From positions 1-52,233 of the IMG/VR virus record IMGVR_UViG_3300042429_000905: a stretch of DNA of 52,233 bases. One strand, written 5' to 3'. This stretch comes from a virus. The notes beneath the pieces are model-generated. The model searched no databases, had not been told where the DNA came from, and worked only from the letters and a program-made list of their open reading frames with translations. Made by a program: the position numbers and the translations under genes. Of this stretch, positions 40,744-48,801 are shown piece by piece (position 1 is the stretch's first letter; the number at the start of each line of letters is the position of its first letter).

Positions 40744-43105
40744 TCAGGTCAATTTCCATGTCCTGATACATCTTGGCCCGCTGAGTGGCAAGCGTTTTCT
40801 GCTGCGCGTCCATTGCTCGCTCGGTGTTCGCCATGCTGCGCATCTTCATCATGTCATCAATCTCTTTGTGCTTCCACTTGTTCGCTCCGTCTTGTTGCAA
40901 GCGTTGCTGATTGGCCATCTTGATCTGCGCATCCATCTTCTCCTTCTCGGTCATGGCACCCTCTTGTTGAGGCTGTTGCACCGGCACCGACTGGATGGCT
41001 TGACCCATCTGCTGGATCTGCTCCATGGCCGGTTTGGCAAGCTGCTCAGGCAGACGCTGGACGTGGGCGGCGGCGTAGGCCAGCACCGCCATGACGCCGA
41101 CGACCTCGGACGGGGAGACGATCCCTGCGGAGGTGGCGGCTTTGATGTGACCCTGCGCGACTTCCGACGCGATCTTGGAGTGAAGCATCGGATCGTCCAT
41201 CGGTTGAGGAGGCAAAGGTTGGCCGGTGACAAACGCAGCGGTGACGGCGTACATCGCGTTCTTCTGTTGCGACTGATCCTGCTCCTCCTGCGGAGTGGTG
41301 AGTTGCTCGGCGACCACGTCGCCCAAGGTTGCCCGCAGAATCTCCTTGGCCAAAAAAGGCAGGATGGAAGGCATCACTGGACCCACGGTCTGCATCAACC
41401 CGGTGTTGACGGCGATGGACTGCTGGCGGGTCAACGATCCTGCCAAGCGCCGCGCCTTGAACTTCCATCGGTCGGCGTCCCACTCGTCCTCGTGGATGCC
41501 ATACTCCATCTTCAGGATCATGCGCAGCCGCGCCGCGTCTTGATAACAAGGGAACTCACGTTTTTGTTTCGGCCAGTGGCGGCACAGGGTGGTGGCTACC
41601 ATCTCGATGTACTTGTCGAGCGTCAGCAGCCAGTTCAGGCTGCGGCGGGACGAGGTGATCTGCTTGCCTGCCAACTCGGCCTGCGCCTGCGCGGCGAACT
41701 CCTGCTGTGTCCCGCCGAACGTGCCGGTGGCGTTGGCCGTGGAGTCGGCGGAGACGCTGTTGTCCAGCATCCGGATGGCACCCATGGCGGCGTTCATGCC
41801 AGTCATGGAGTTGTTCTTCTCCATCGGCCTGATCCCGTCCGGGAACGCCTGTCCGCTGCGGAGCCCACCCCGCTGGAGTTGGTCCATGTACTCCTGCCCG
41901 ACACCAGGCTTGACCGCCCACGTCACTTGGTTGGCGAAGGACAGACCGCCAATCAAGTCGGTTAGCAAACCCTCCATCACCGCGAGCTTGGGCATGGCAG
42001 TCTTGCCGGTGCCACGGACTTCCCGCAGTTTCTGGTCGCCGCTGATGGCGGCGTCGTCCACATGGAGGATCAGACACTCCTCCACCGAGCGGAACAATGA
42101 CGGCATGAAGAAGATGAGGCGTTCGTTGCGGTCGCTGGCTTCCTTCTGCTCGCCTGTCTTGCTGCGGCGCTTGGCCTCAAAGCGGTCGAGTGCCGTCTCG
42201 TTATCGTAGCCGCCGACCCGCAAGGACTTCAGGCGCATGTTGTACTCGATCTTCTCCTCCACGGCCATTTCGCCTCCGAAACGGCTGACGCAGTAAAGGT
42301 CAATCTCCTCGTGGCCACCGTAACGAGGGTCGTTCTTGGTCAGGTTTCCGTTCTTTCTGAAATACCAGTAAACATCTACCGGCTCGGCAAAGCAGTCAGT
42401 GGAGGCGTCAATCGCAAGCCACGCGTCTGGATCGTAGTCGCTCATCCACTCCTCGGTGTTGCGCTCGCCGTACTTCTCCGCCTCAGAGGCCATGATCCAC
42501 AGCTTGAGCTTCTCCAGTCCTTCCTTCTGCCAGCCGTACTTGCCACTGGAGGCTACCTTGAGCCGCTCCTCGATGTCACGCAGGCTGATCTTCTCCGCGA
42601 ACGCCCACTCCCGGAACTCTCCGTCCAACACGTCGATCCCGGCGTCCTTGGGGTGGATCAAGCGGCCCGACTTGGGGAAGCACTCGTTGGGAGACTTGCG
42701 GAACAGATAGGCCCGCCCAGTCACAGTCGAGCGTCCGGCGGCGTTTTGCAAAATAGGCATGACGCGGGACATCACCGCTGCGTTCAGTGCGGCGTTGAAC
42801 TGCGTCTGCACCTGCATGGTGCGGGCAGGCATCTTGACCGCTGGCTGGTTCAGGAAGCAGTGGAAGACACCGGGCTCCATCAACAGCGGGTCCAGCAGAA
42901 CCCCCATCTCCTTGCTCATGAATGCCTGCGCGTATCCCAGCGGGACGATGTCGTCTTCGCAGGTGTCGTCGTCCGAAGGGGGAGGACCACCATTGGCGTA
43001 GGCTTCGATCTTTCGCTCCAGATCCCACGAGGGGAACAGTTCGCGGCGGAATTTATCTACGGAGGTGACGATCTTGTCCGCGTCGATCTGCTGGAGTTTT
43101 GTCAT
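40703..43105 (-). CDS. Portal protein
   Basis: An 800-residue protein with start at 43105 (MTKLQQIDADKIVTS), chosen because the ATG overlaps the stop of the upstream gene. Portal-like segments include GYDNETALDRFEAKRR, LLTDLIGGLSFANQVTWAVKPG, ALNAAVMSRVMPILQNAAGRS and a C-terminal helical, Gln-rich tail with MTEKEKMDAQIKMANQQR. The size and tail resemble large podovirus portals. It would form the dodecameric vertex ring. Located on the opposite strand from the capsid gene, which is unusual. Confidence rests on size, composition and scaffold neighbour. Confidence 0.75.
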   Translation of the reverse strand: MTKLQQIDADKIVTSVDKFRRELFPSWDLERKIEAYANGGPPPSDDDTCEDDIVPLGYAQAFMSKEMGVLLDPLLMEPGVFHCFLNQPAVKMPARTMQVQTQFNAALNAAVMSRVMPILQNAAGRSTVTGRAYLFRKSPNECFPKSGRLIHPKDAGIDVLDGEFREWAFAEKISLRDIEERLKVASSGKYGWQKEGLEKLKLWIMASEAEKYGERNTEEWMSDYDPDAWLAIDASTDCFAEPVDVYWYFRKNGNLTKNDPRYGGHEEIDLYCVSRFGGEMAVEEKIEYNMRLKSLRVGGYDNETALDRFEAKRRSKTGEQKEASDRNERLIFFMPSLFRSVEECLILHVDDAAISGDQKLREVRGTGKTAMPKLAVMEGLLTDLIGGLSFANQVTWAVKPGVGQEYMDQLQRGGLRSGQAFPDGIRPMEKNNSMTGMNAAMGAIRMLDNSVSADSTANATGTFGGTQQEFAAQAQAELAGKQITSSRRSLNWLLTLDKYIEMVATTLCRHWPKQKREFPCYQDAARLRMILKMEYGIHEDEWDADRWKFKARRLAGSLTRQQSIAVNTGLMQTVGPVMPSILPFLAKEILRATLGDVVAEQLTTPQEEQDQSQQKNAMYAVTAAFVTGQPLPPQPMDDPMLHSKIASEVAQGHIKAATSAGIVSPSEVVGVMAVLAYAAAHVQRLPEQLAKPAMEQIQQMGQAIQSVPVQQPQQEGAMTEKEKMDAQIKMANQQRLQQDGANKWKHKEIDDMMKMRSMANTERAMDAQQKTLATQRAKMYQDMEIDLNDADNAAFAPANL

Positions 43106-43725
43106 GTGGGGAGTGTCCAATTAAATTTTGCAGCCACAATGGCGAACGGCGTGGGCGACTTGCCATCCCGCGTCTCGTTGTGGATGTCCACCAGCCAGTG
43201 TCTGGCTTGTTGTAAAGTAAGGGAAGCAGGCAGCGGGCTGTTCATCAAGGCTACTGACCAATGGGACGCGCAGACGATACAACCGTCAGGCCCGTTAATC
43301 AAGGTTGTGAGGTTGCTTATAATATCGGCCAGTGCCGCTCGTGCATCCACGTCGCTCAAACCGTTATACAGCGCCCGGTTGGCAGACTCCCACGCCTCGC
43401 GTGCCCACGGCAGAATTGCCTTTGGAGCGCCGCTCTGGAAGCCTTTGCAAAGGCGAGGTTGCGGCGAGCACCACTGCTCGATGGAGATCATTTTGATTTC
43501 ATCGGTCAACGCGTTGGAAGTCATCCCGTTGGCAGCGAGGAAGTCAATCATCGACTGCCACGCCGCCTTGGCGTTCTTGGGGCGGTACGGGTGCATCGCC
43601 CAAATGCCGGAGAGATGCTGGGCAGACTCTGGCAGGACGAGAATCTTCCACCCTGATTCCGGGGCAGCAAGTACCGCTCCCCGCAATACGAAGTCGTTCA
43701 TTTTACACACTGCTAATACGCACAT
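43102..43725 (-). CDS. Erv/Alr-like putative thiol-oxidase fold protein
   Basis: A 207-residue protein (start at 43725, or 43701 if the second Met is used). Its C-terminal third reads GCIVCASHWS (C149, C152), then ARHWLVDIHNETRDGKSPTPF with the HN pair at about 182-183. A CxxC followed by H-x-x-W and later by W-x-x-D-x-HN-x-x-R is the arrangement of Erv1/Alr sulfhydryl oxidases. Such a protein could oxidise thiols in capsid proteins, of which one here is Cys-rich at its C-terminus. The first 140 residues have no known domain. Fold assignment is tentative. Confidence 0.45.
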   Translation of the reverse strand: MCVLAVCKMNDFVLRGAVLAAPESGWKILVLPESAQHLSGIWAMHPYRPKNAKAAWQSMIDFLAANGMTSNALTDEIKMISIEQWCSPQPRLCKGFQSGAPKAILPWAREAWESANRALYNGLSDVDARAALADIISNLTTLINGPDGCIVCASHWSVALMNSPLPASLTLQQARHWLVDIHNETRDGKSPTPFAIVAAKFNWTLPT

Positions 43726-43727
43726 AA

Positions 43728-44393
43728 TTAATTAAACGCCAAAATGTTGAGAGCAGAGTCTGCGGCCTTTTTTGCCGCAGTTTTAGCCGCGATGTATTTT
43801 TTGCGGCCATCCATCATTTTTGCAAGGGACTCCGCAGAAATCGGGCGTCCAGCCCTCACCTTACTCATTTTTGCACGAGTTTCATCTGAACAAACACGCC
43901 CTGCGCTGGAGGCCCCTATTTTCAGGCGCGTCTCCAACGAAGCTGTTTTTCCTGTATTAGCATTCTTAATTTTCATTCGCGTTTCCAGAGTGTGGGTACT
44001 CCCTATTTTTGCCGCACTCATTTTTTCACGCGTTTCTGCGGACGCCACTTTACCGGTGGAGGCTAAACTCATCCGCTTACGTGTTTCCAGAGTGCGCTTT
44101 GTTCGCCCCAACACGCCCCCTCCGTCTTTGTTCAGAAGGTTCGCTCCCAGAAATCTGAGATACATAATCAAGAAAATCTCTTCTTCCTCCCATTCCGCGA
44201 TGGGGGTTTCGCTGAGAACCTCCATTTCGGGTTTCAATCCGCGTGATTTTAGGTCGCTAATCCACGCCGCTTTTTCCACGTTGTCCGTTTTACAGCAGTG
44301 TTCGTTGAAACGCTGTTTCGGATTATTCGTCGCGCCAACCCAACGGACAAGCCCCGTGCTCGGATCTGATAAAAGATAAATGAATTTGTCCAT
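43728..44393 (-). CDS. GIY-YIG homing endonuclease with NUMOD3 repeats
   Basis: A 221-residue free-standing endonuclease. The start MDKFIYLLSDP at 44393 matches the beginning of the GIY-YIG domain: IYLL, then VRWVGATNNPKQRFNEH, with catalytic R/H and a later conserved Glu (EWEEEEIFLI). After residue 95 there are about six NUMOD3-type repeats (ETRxKMSxAxxG), which bind DNA. It lies alone between the Erv-like gene and the capsid gene, presumably inserted between head genes by homing. AT-richer than its neighbours, which fits transfer. Confidence 0.92.
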   Translation of the reverse strand: MDKFIYLLSDPSTGLVRWVGATNNPKQRFNEHCCKTDNVEKAAWISDLKSRGLKPEMEVLSETPIAEWEEEEIFLIMYLRFLGANLLNKDGGGVLGRTKRTLETRKRMSLASTGKVASAETREKMSAAKIGSTHTLETRMKIKNANTGKTASLETRLKIGASSAGRVCSDETRAKMSKVRAGRPISAESLAKMMDGRKKYIAAKTAAKKAADSALNILAFN

Positions 44394-44593
44394 CTCCGGC
44401 ACTATCCCACAAGTTCTTGACAAGTGCAACCTTTGTGACGACTGTGCATCAAGCACTGTAAAGGACACTTCGTGCAGGTCTTTGGAAAACATCAGGTGTA
44501 AAGCGGGAACCCTGGCCGCAAAGCAGATGGCACGACGTGCCTCTTTCCCATTGCTCAACACAGAGCCACCACAATATACCCACTACAAATACC

Positions 44594-46615
44594 ATGGCCA
44601 CTATCAATATCGGTCCAGGAGGCGTCGCTATTTCAGCCGCCGACTCCTGCTCCAGCAATGACCTCCTCGCCTCCCAAGGCAACCCCCTCGGCGCTCTGAT
44701 TGAGTCCGTTGAGGTGCAGCAGATCACCGGCATTAAGCGGATGATGTATCCCTCTCTCGCAGAGTCGATTGATCGTCACATGCCGATGCGTCCTTCCAGT
44801 GCCACCCGAATCAACGGTGTCACCGAGTACCACACCGCTGTCGGTTACGACGGTCTGCTCAACCTTGGTGGGTTGATCGACATCACCCCCGGTTCCGGCG
44901 ACTACACCAACACGGTGAGCCTGCTCAACTCCGATGGGACCCGCCGCAACAAGGGAATCACCTCCGACGCCAACACCAACGCCGAAGCCTGTAACCCTGC
45001 CATTGATGGTGCGGTGCCAAACCTCGGGCGTGAAGGCTACGGTCGTCGTGCTTACACCCGCCGCCTGCCGATCCCTCCGATCTGTTTTGGTGACTGGACT
45101 CACGGCAAAGAAGAGTTCTACGCCCACTTCACCGCCATTCACGACTCCGTGAAGAACGGTTTGATGGCGCAGTTCGCTGCTGACCAATACCGCTGGCAGA
45201 TCAGCAAGGCCCGCTTCAACGCAGCCCCGATCCAAGTCGCCCAAGGCAGTGGCAAGGCCAAGCTCCCCGTGAGCGGAGACCTCTACACCGCCGCCAACTT
45301 TGGCCGGATGCCCCAGCACTGGGGTTCTGCTGACTGGATGGCCGGAATGCTCCGTGAGTCCGAGATCGACCCCCGCGAGAACCTGCGCGTCGAACTGCCT
45401 GCTTCCATCTTTGTGAAGTACAAGGAACAGCTTGCCTCCATCGTCGGAGTCAACTTCTACGAAGGTGCCGGTAACATCACCCGCGCCCTCAACGCCTTCG
45501 ACGTCAGCATCCAGAACGAGACCCTGATCTACCAAGACAAGGTCACTGGCCGCAAGATCACCTTCGTCGCCACGGACAAGCCCGTGTACGTCGAAGTGGA
45601 AGACACCGGCACCGCTGGCGGTCAATGGCAGTTCCAAGAGCCTTGGATCTGGCGCAACTCCGAGACCTCCGGTCAGATCATGCCCCGGCACAATCCGAAG
45701 TATGGGGTCGCTTGCAGCGTGCCTAACAAGGTGCTTGCCGCTATCGTCTCCGTGTCTGCCGATGGTGCCACTCCTTTCTACAAGGAGCCCCTCCCCGGCA
45801 ACAACCCGGCGGCTGGCCTGCGTGCCCTGATCCAGAAGTATGGTGCCACCGGCGAACGCCCAGTGAACACCAACCTCGCGGAGATCTACCCAAGCTCCAT
45901 CACCACCACCATCCTGACCGGCGCTGAGTTCCAACTCTACGTCGCCAGCGTGCAGAACCAACGCTACCGCGATGCAGGCTGGGGTTGCGACGTGATGAGC
46001 AACATCAAAAACACCTGGATGGGTGGTTTTGCCGAGATCAGCGCCGTATTTGGTGAGCGTCGTCCCCGTGAGGTCGTCAACTTCATGTTGAAGGTTCCTC
46101 AAGTCGATTACTGCTACGACTTGGCCGTGGATTGCGCCGACACCCCTGACATCCCTGCTGCTCTCGACTTCGAGCCAGCCACAGCGGAAGTTGGTAAACA
46201 AGAGGTGCCGATCCCTGCTCCTGTTGCTGCGGTTCCTGAAGCGGCTGGTAAAGTGATCGTGATTGGCCAGTCCACCACGATCCTTGCTGACTGCAACAAC
46301 CTCCGCACCGTGAGCATTCCGTTCCGCCGGATCGGTGGAACCGCTGGTGCCATCAGCATCACCATCGCCGGTACCCCAAGCACCCACGCGAACACCCTGC
46401 CTACCACGGTGTCCTTCGCGGACGGCGTGACCGAAGCAGTGGCCACGTTCACCATCGACGCCTGGCAGGCCACGGACGCGACTTCCGAGTCGTTCGTCCT
46501 GACCTTCAGCGGTGCCTCCCTCGATGCGGGCTCCTACACCACCCGGACCATCCGCATCCGCGCCAACACCACCTGCTCGCTCGACGAGACGGCTGGCGAC
46601 TGCGCTTCCTGCTAA
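44594..46615 (+). CDS. Major capsid protein with C-terminal Ig/Calx-beta-like domain
   Basis: A 673-residue protein. Residues 1 to about 500 have the features of a HK97-like shell protein (IDRHMPMRPSSATRINGV, KEQLASIVGVNFYEGAG, SVSADGATPFYKEPLPGN). From about 560 there is a beta-sandwich (VSIPFRRIGGTAGAISITIAG, TTVSFADGVTEAVATFTIDA, SFVLTFSGASLDAGSY) typical of Calx-beta or Ig-like decoration domains that bind outside surfaces. The last residues are Cys-rich (CSLDETAGDCASC). Called capsid because it is large, next to portal/scaffold and begins a structural block. Followed by a terminator at 46634. Confidence 0.75.
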   Translation: MATINIGPGGVAISAADSCSSNDLLASQGNPLGALIESVEVQQITGIKRMMYPSLAESIDRHMPMRPSSATRINGVTEYHTAVGYDGLLNLGGLIDITPGSGDYTNTVSLLNSDGTRRNKGITSDANTNAEACNPAIDGAVPNLGREGYGRRAYTRRLPIPPICFGDWTHGKEEFYAHFTAIHDSVKNGLMAQFAADQYRWQISKARFNAAPIQVAQGSGKAKLPVSGDLYTAANFGRMPQHWGSADWMAGMLRESEIDPRENLRVELPASIFVKYKEQLASIVGVNFYEGAGNITRALNAFDVSIQNETLIYQDKVTGRKITFVATDKPVYVEVEDTGTAGGQWQFQEPWIWRNSETSGQIMPRHNPKYGVACSVPNKVLAAIVSVSADGATPFYKEPLPGNNPAAGLRALIQKYGATGERPVNTNLAEIYPSSITTTILTGAEFQLYVASVQNQRYRDAGWGCDVMSNIKNTWMGGFAEISAVFGERRPREVVNFMLKVPQVDYCYDLAVDCADTPDIPAALDFEPATAEVGKQEVPIPAPVAAVPEAAGKVIVIGQSTTILADCNNLRTVSIPFRRIGGTAGAISITIAGTPSTHANTLPTTVSFADGVTEAVATFTIDAWQATDATSESFVLTFSGASLDAGSYTTRTIRIRANTTCSLDETAGDCASC

Positions 46616-46633
46616 GATCGGAAACCCCACATT

Positions 46634-46662
46634 GCCGGGGGAGGGTAACCTCCCCCGGCTTT
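46634..46662 (+). terminator. Terminator/attenuator after the capsid gene
   Basis: Perfect 11-bp stem GCCGGGGGAGG (46634-46644) with CCTCCCCCGGC (46649-46659), a 4-base GTAA loop, then TTT. A strong stem and short T run, so probably leaky: the lysis genes downstream have no other evident promoter. Confidence 0.85.
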
Positions 46663-46667
46663 CTCCG

Positions 46668-47042
46668 ATGAAAGCACTCCTTTTTTCCCTGTTCATGCTT
46701 CCGGCCTGCACTGTCAGGCCCGTTATCCGTTCCGGCGACCAACTGGTTCTGCTCGGCGGTTCAATTTTCTCAAAGTCGTCTGGCGAGACCGCCAGCTACT
46801 CCGGCCCTCTGGGCAATCTCTCCTACACCGACACGGCCAAGGACGAGACCATCATCCCCGGCAAGGTCGTCAACTACTGGGGTGTCAAAGCCGCAACCGA
46901 AGCTGCTACCTCCATGTGGCGCACATCCGAAAGCACCACCCGCATTCTGGCCAAGGAGGAGACCTCGCGGGCCGCGACGTCGTCCGCCGCAGAGGTGGAA
47001 AAACTCAAGATCCTCAACCCGGTTGAACCTGTTGCACCATGA
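46668..47042 (+). CDS. Small lipoprotein of the lysis cassette (124 aa)
   Basis: Start MKALLFSLFMLPACTV with a signal and lipobox LPAC (Cys14), so it is exported and lipidated. The mature part is beta-rich (SGDQLVLLGGSIFS, NLSYTDTAKDETI) with a helical end. Position at the head of a cassette with a second lipoprotein, a membrane protein and an endolysin suggests a role in lysis, for example an o-spanin. It is coupled by ATGA to the next gene. Confidence 0.7.
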   Translation: MKALLFSLFMLPACTVRPVIRSGDQLVLLGGSIFSKSSGETASYSGPLGNLSYTDTAKDETIIPGKVVNYWGVKAATEAATSMWRTSESTTRILAKEETSRAATSSAAEVEKLKILNPVEPVAP

Positions 47043-47302
47043 CTTTTGACGATACTGAAATCATCAAGACGGCGATAGGATGGGTTGCCACCATTGGCAC
47101 TACCTTGACCGGTGCTGTCACTTATTTATTTTTCCAAGTCGTCAACCTGAACCGCAAGGTTGGAAGGATGGAAGCAGAGATTCAGGAGTACAAAGCCGAC
47201 ATCGAGGAGTACAAGAACTGCCCGATCCCCCAGTGCTATTTCCGCGTCCGCAGACTTCAACGTGACCAAACCGAAACCATCCCCAACGGCATAAAAATAT
47301 GA
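47039..47302 (+). CDS. Membrane protein with coiled coil, i-spanin/holin-like (87 aa)
   Basis: One N-terminal transmembrane segment (about residues 9-33, AIGWVATIGTTLTGAVTYLFF) followed by a coiled coil (NRKVGRMEAEIQEYKADIEEY) and CPIPQCYFRVRR. This is the layout of an i-spanin or a single-span holin. Coupled to the lipoprotein gene before it (ATGA) and to the next gene (ATGA). An i-spanin/o-spanin pair with the lipoprotein is likely but unproven. Confidence 0.65.
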   Translation: MTFDDTEIIKTAIGWVATIGTTLTGAVTYLFFQVVNLNRKVGRMEAEIQEYKADIEEYKNCPIPQCYFRVRRLQRDQTETIPNGIKI

Positions 47303-47667
47303 TCAACACCCCAGAACTCTCCGAAGTTGTCAACGCAGTCGCGCTCATCCTCCACGGGGTGAACGAGGCCAAGGCCGACGATGGCCGCATCTCCGTGCCA
47401 GAAGCGCTCTCGCTGTTTGCCGCTGCCATCCCCTCGGTGGCGCGTGCCGTCAGCGGGGCTCGCGGCATCCCCGACGAGTTGACCGGCATGACGCAGGACG
47501 ACATGGACTCGATGTACTTTGGGTTCCTCAAAACCCTCCAGTGGGACCCGACGGACGACACCCGCGACCGCTTCGCCGTCTGCTACGAGGTGGCGTCTTG
47601 TCTGATCATTTCTGGAATTAAGTGGAGGAATACCGTCAAGCCTCCTGTCGCCGAGGTCATCCCGTAA
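47299..47667 (+). CDS. Hypothetical protein of the lysis cassette (122 aa)
   Basis: Helical protein beginning MINTPELSEVVNAVALIL. It contains EALSLFAAAIPSVARAVSG, which might be membrane-active, and an acidic centre (GMTQDDMDSMYFGFLKTLQW). It ends with CYEVASCLIISGIKW. Coupled upstream by ATGA. Might be a holin or antiholin; no family recognised. Confidence 0.6.
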   Translation: MINTPELSEVVNAVALILHGVNEAKADDGRISVPEALSLFAAAIPSVARAVSGARGIPDELTGMTQDDMDSMYFGFLKTLQWDPTDDTRDRFAVCYEVASCLIISGIKWRNTVKPPVAEVIP

Positions 47668-47685
47668 CCCCTACGTGATTCCAGT

Positions 47686-47871
47686 ATGAGATTTTTACCC
47701 TTGCTGACCGCAGTTTTATTTGTGCTGCCTTCTTGCGCTTCTCGTGAAAAAGGGGTAATGCTCAATGGGCAGGAGACTCTCCTGCTGCCTTTTCCTGATG
47801 ATTTACAGCAGGCCGAGGACGCTTACCTGATCCGCCGCAGCCCAACCTTCGCCCCCCTCTGGAAACCATGA
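47686..47871 (+). CDS. Second small lipoprotein (61 aa), possible o-spanin
   Basis: Start MRFLPLLTAVLFVLPSCAS has a signal peptide with lipobox LPSC (Cys17). The mature part is short and polar (REKGVMLNGQETLLLPFPDD). Short lipoproteins of this sort next to an i-spanin-like protein and an endolysin are typical o-spanins. Its ATG is not coupled, but its stop overlaps the next gene (ATGA). Confidence 0.7.
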   Translation: MRFLPLLTAVLFVLPSCASREKGVMLNGQETLLLPFPDDLQQAEDAYLIRRSPTFAPLWKP

Positions 47872-48167
47872 AAGACTTCCTAGCCAAACTCTTCAAACGG
47901 GAGTCACCTGTTTCTGCTTACCTGCGCGACCAGTTCTTCAAGCTGTCCATGGCAGACGGCAAACCGGGCCTCGGCCTCGGTGACTTGGAAGCCATCCTCG
48001 GTCGCGTCAAGAACGCCTCCGTCACCTTGCACACCAACCGGGAGAAGGCCGAGGCTGTCGCCTTGTGGGTCAACGCCAAGTTTGGCAACCAAGTGGCTCC
48101 GTGGGTCATCGTCCAACTCGTCCAGATCGGCTACCTCTTCGCCAAGGAAAAAGGCATCGTAAAATGA
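47868..48167 (+). CDS. Hypothetical small protein with hydrophobic C-terminus (99 aa)
   Basis: Begins MKDFLAKLFKRESPVSAYL. A helical core (LGDLEAILGRVKNASVTLHTN, AEAVALWVNAKFGNQ) precedes a hydrophobic end APWVIVQLVQIGYLFAKEKG, which could be one membrane span. A holin-like function is possible from position just before the endolysin. Overlaps both neighbours (ATGA). Confidence 0.6.
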   Translation: MKDFLAKLFKRESPVSAYLRDQFFKLSMADGKPGLGLGDLEAILGRVKNASVTLHTNREKAEAVALWVNAKFGNQVAPWVIVQLVQIGYLFAKEKGIVK

Positions 48168-48712
48168 GCACGTTTGAATTGCGCAAAAAGTTTCTCGCTA
48201 TTGCCCGCACCAACGTGGGCAAGGTAGAGACTAGCAAAAATCAAGCAAGCTGGATTAAGCCGTTGTGGACAGCCACCAATTACCCAGCAGGGTATGCGGA
48301 GCGCCAACCGTATTGTGCCGCCGGGATGGCGTGGGCGTTGCGCGAGTGGCTGAAAGACCCGGAAGTCTTGAAGGCTTTGAACCTCACCGCCGCGCAGGCG
48401 GAGAAGTGGCGGTGCAAGTCGGCCAGTTGCTTCCACGCCGACAACTCGTGGGAGACATGGGCGCGTCAGAACAGTCTGCTCCTGCCTAAGACCACGGTAG
48501 TCCTCCACGCCGGGGACTTGATCATTTACTCCTTCAGCCACATCGAGATGTACGTGGACGACCTCCCCGGCAACAAGTTCACGGCGATTGGCTACAACAC
48601 TGGGGGTGGACCGGTGTCACCCGACGGCACCGTGTCCCGCGACGGCGATGGCTGCTTCGAGAAGCCGCGCAGCCGCGCCAAGATCCGTTCCATCATCCGT
48701 ATGCTGCCATGA
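48164..48712 (+). CDS. Endolysin, CHAP/NlpC-P60-like peptidase
   Basis: A 182-residue protein starting MSTFELRKKFLAIARTNVG, with catalytic Cys51 in PYCAAGMAWAL and His126 in AGDLIIYSFSHIEMYVDD, the Cys-His pattern of a CHAP-type amidase or endopeptidase that cuts peptidoglycan peptide bonds. No signal peptide, so release needs a holin. The start is fixed by ATGA with the preceding gene. Confidence in lysis role is high; the exact bond cut is unknown. Confidence 0.85.
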   Translation: MSTFELRKKFLAIARTNVGKVETSKNQASWIKPLWTATNYPAGYAERQPYCAAGMAWALREWLKDPEVLKALNLTAAQAEKWRCKSASCFHADNSWETWARQNSLLLPKTTVVLHAGDLIIYSFSHIEMYVDDLPGNKFTAIGYNTGGGPVSPDGTVSRDGDGCFEKPRSRAKIRSIIRMLP

Positions 48713-48801
48713 CCGCGTACAAACTTTTACAGAAATACCTCTGCCTCCGCAAACGGCTCCGCCGTTTGAAGGAGCGGGTTGCTGCCCTCGAAACGACATG
48801 A
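48709..48801 (+). CDS. Very small coiled-coil protein (30 aa)
   Basis: MTAYKLLQKYLCLRKRLRRL followed by KERVAALETT: a basic helix with a heptad pattern ending LExRVAALE, like the 51-residue protein that follows. It is coupled to both neighbours by ATGA overlaps, which supports translation. Role unknown; it may be a truncated member of the fibre-associated small family. Confidence 0.5.
   Translation: MTAYKLLQKYLCLRKRLRRLKERVAALETT

Noticed and set aside
40658-41965. A 435-codon open frame on the plus strand opposite the portal gene, and a 474-codon one at 42311-43735
   Set aside because: Composition is His/Leu/Arg/Gly-rich without any motif; they mirror the portal and neighbouring genes, which have ATGA coupling and sensible domains.
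44416-44460. A rightward promoter (TTGACA at 44416) for the capsid gene
   Set aside because: No acceptable -10 hexamer at 16-18 bases; a weak alternative (TTGTGA-18-TGTAAA) is not better than chance.
44633-46711. A 692-codon open frame on the minus strand opposite the capsid gene
   Set aside because: Antisense to a well-supported gene; Gly/Val/Asp-rich composition from GC-biased third positions; no domain and no leader. A shadow of the capsid frame.
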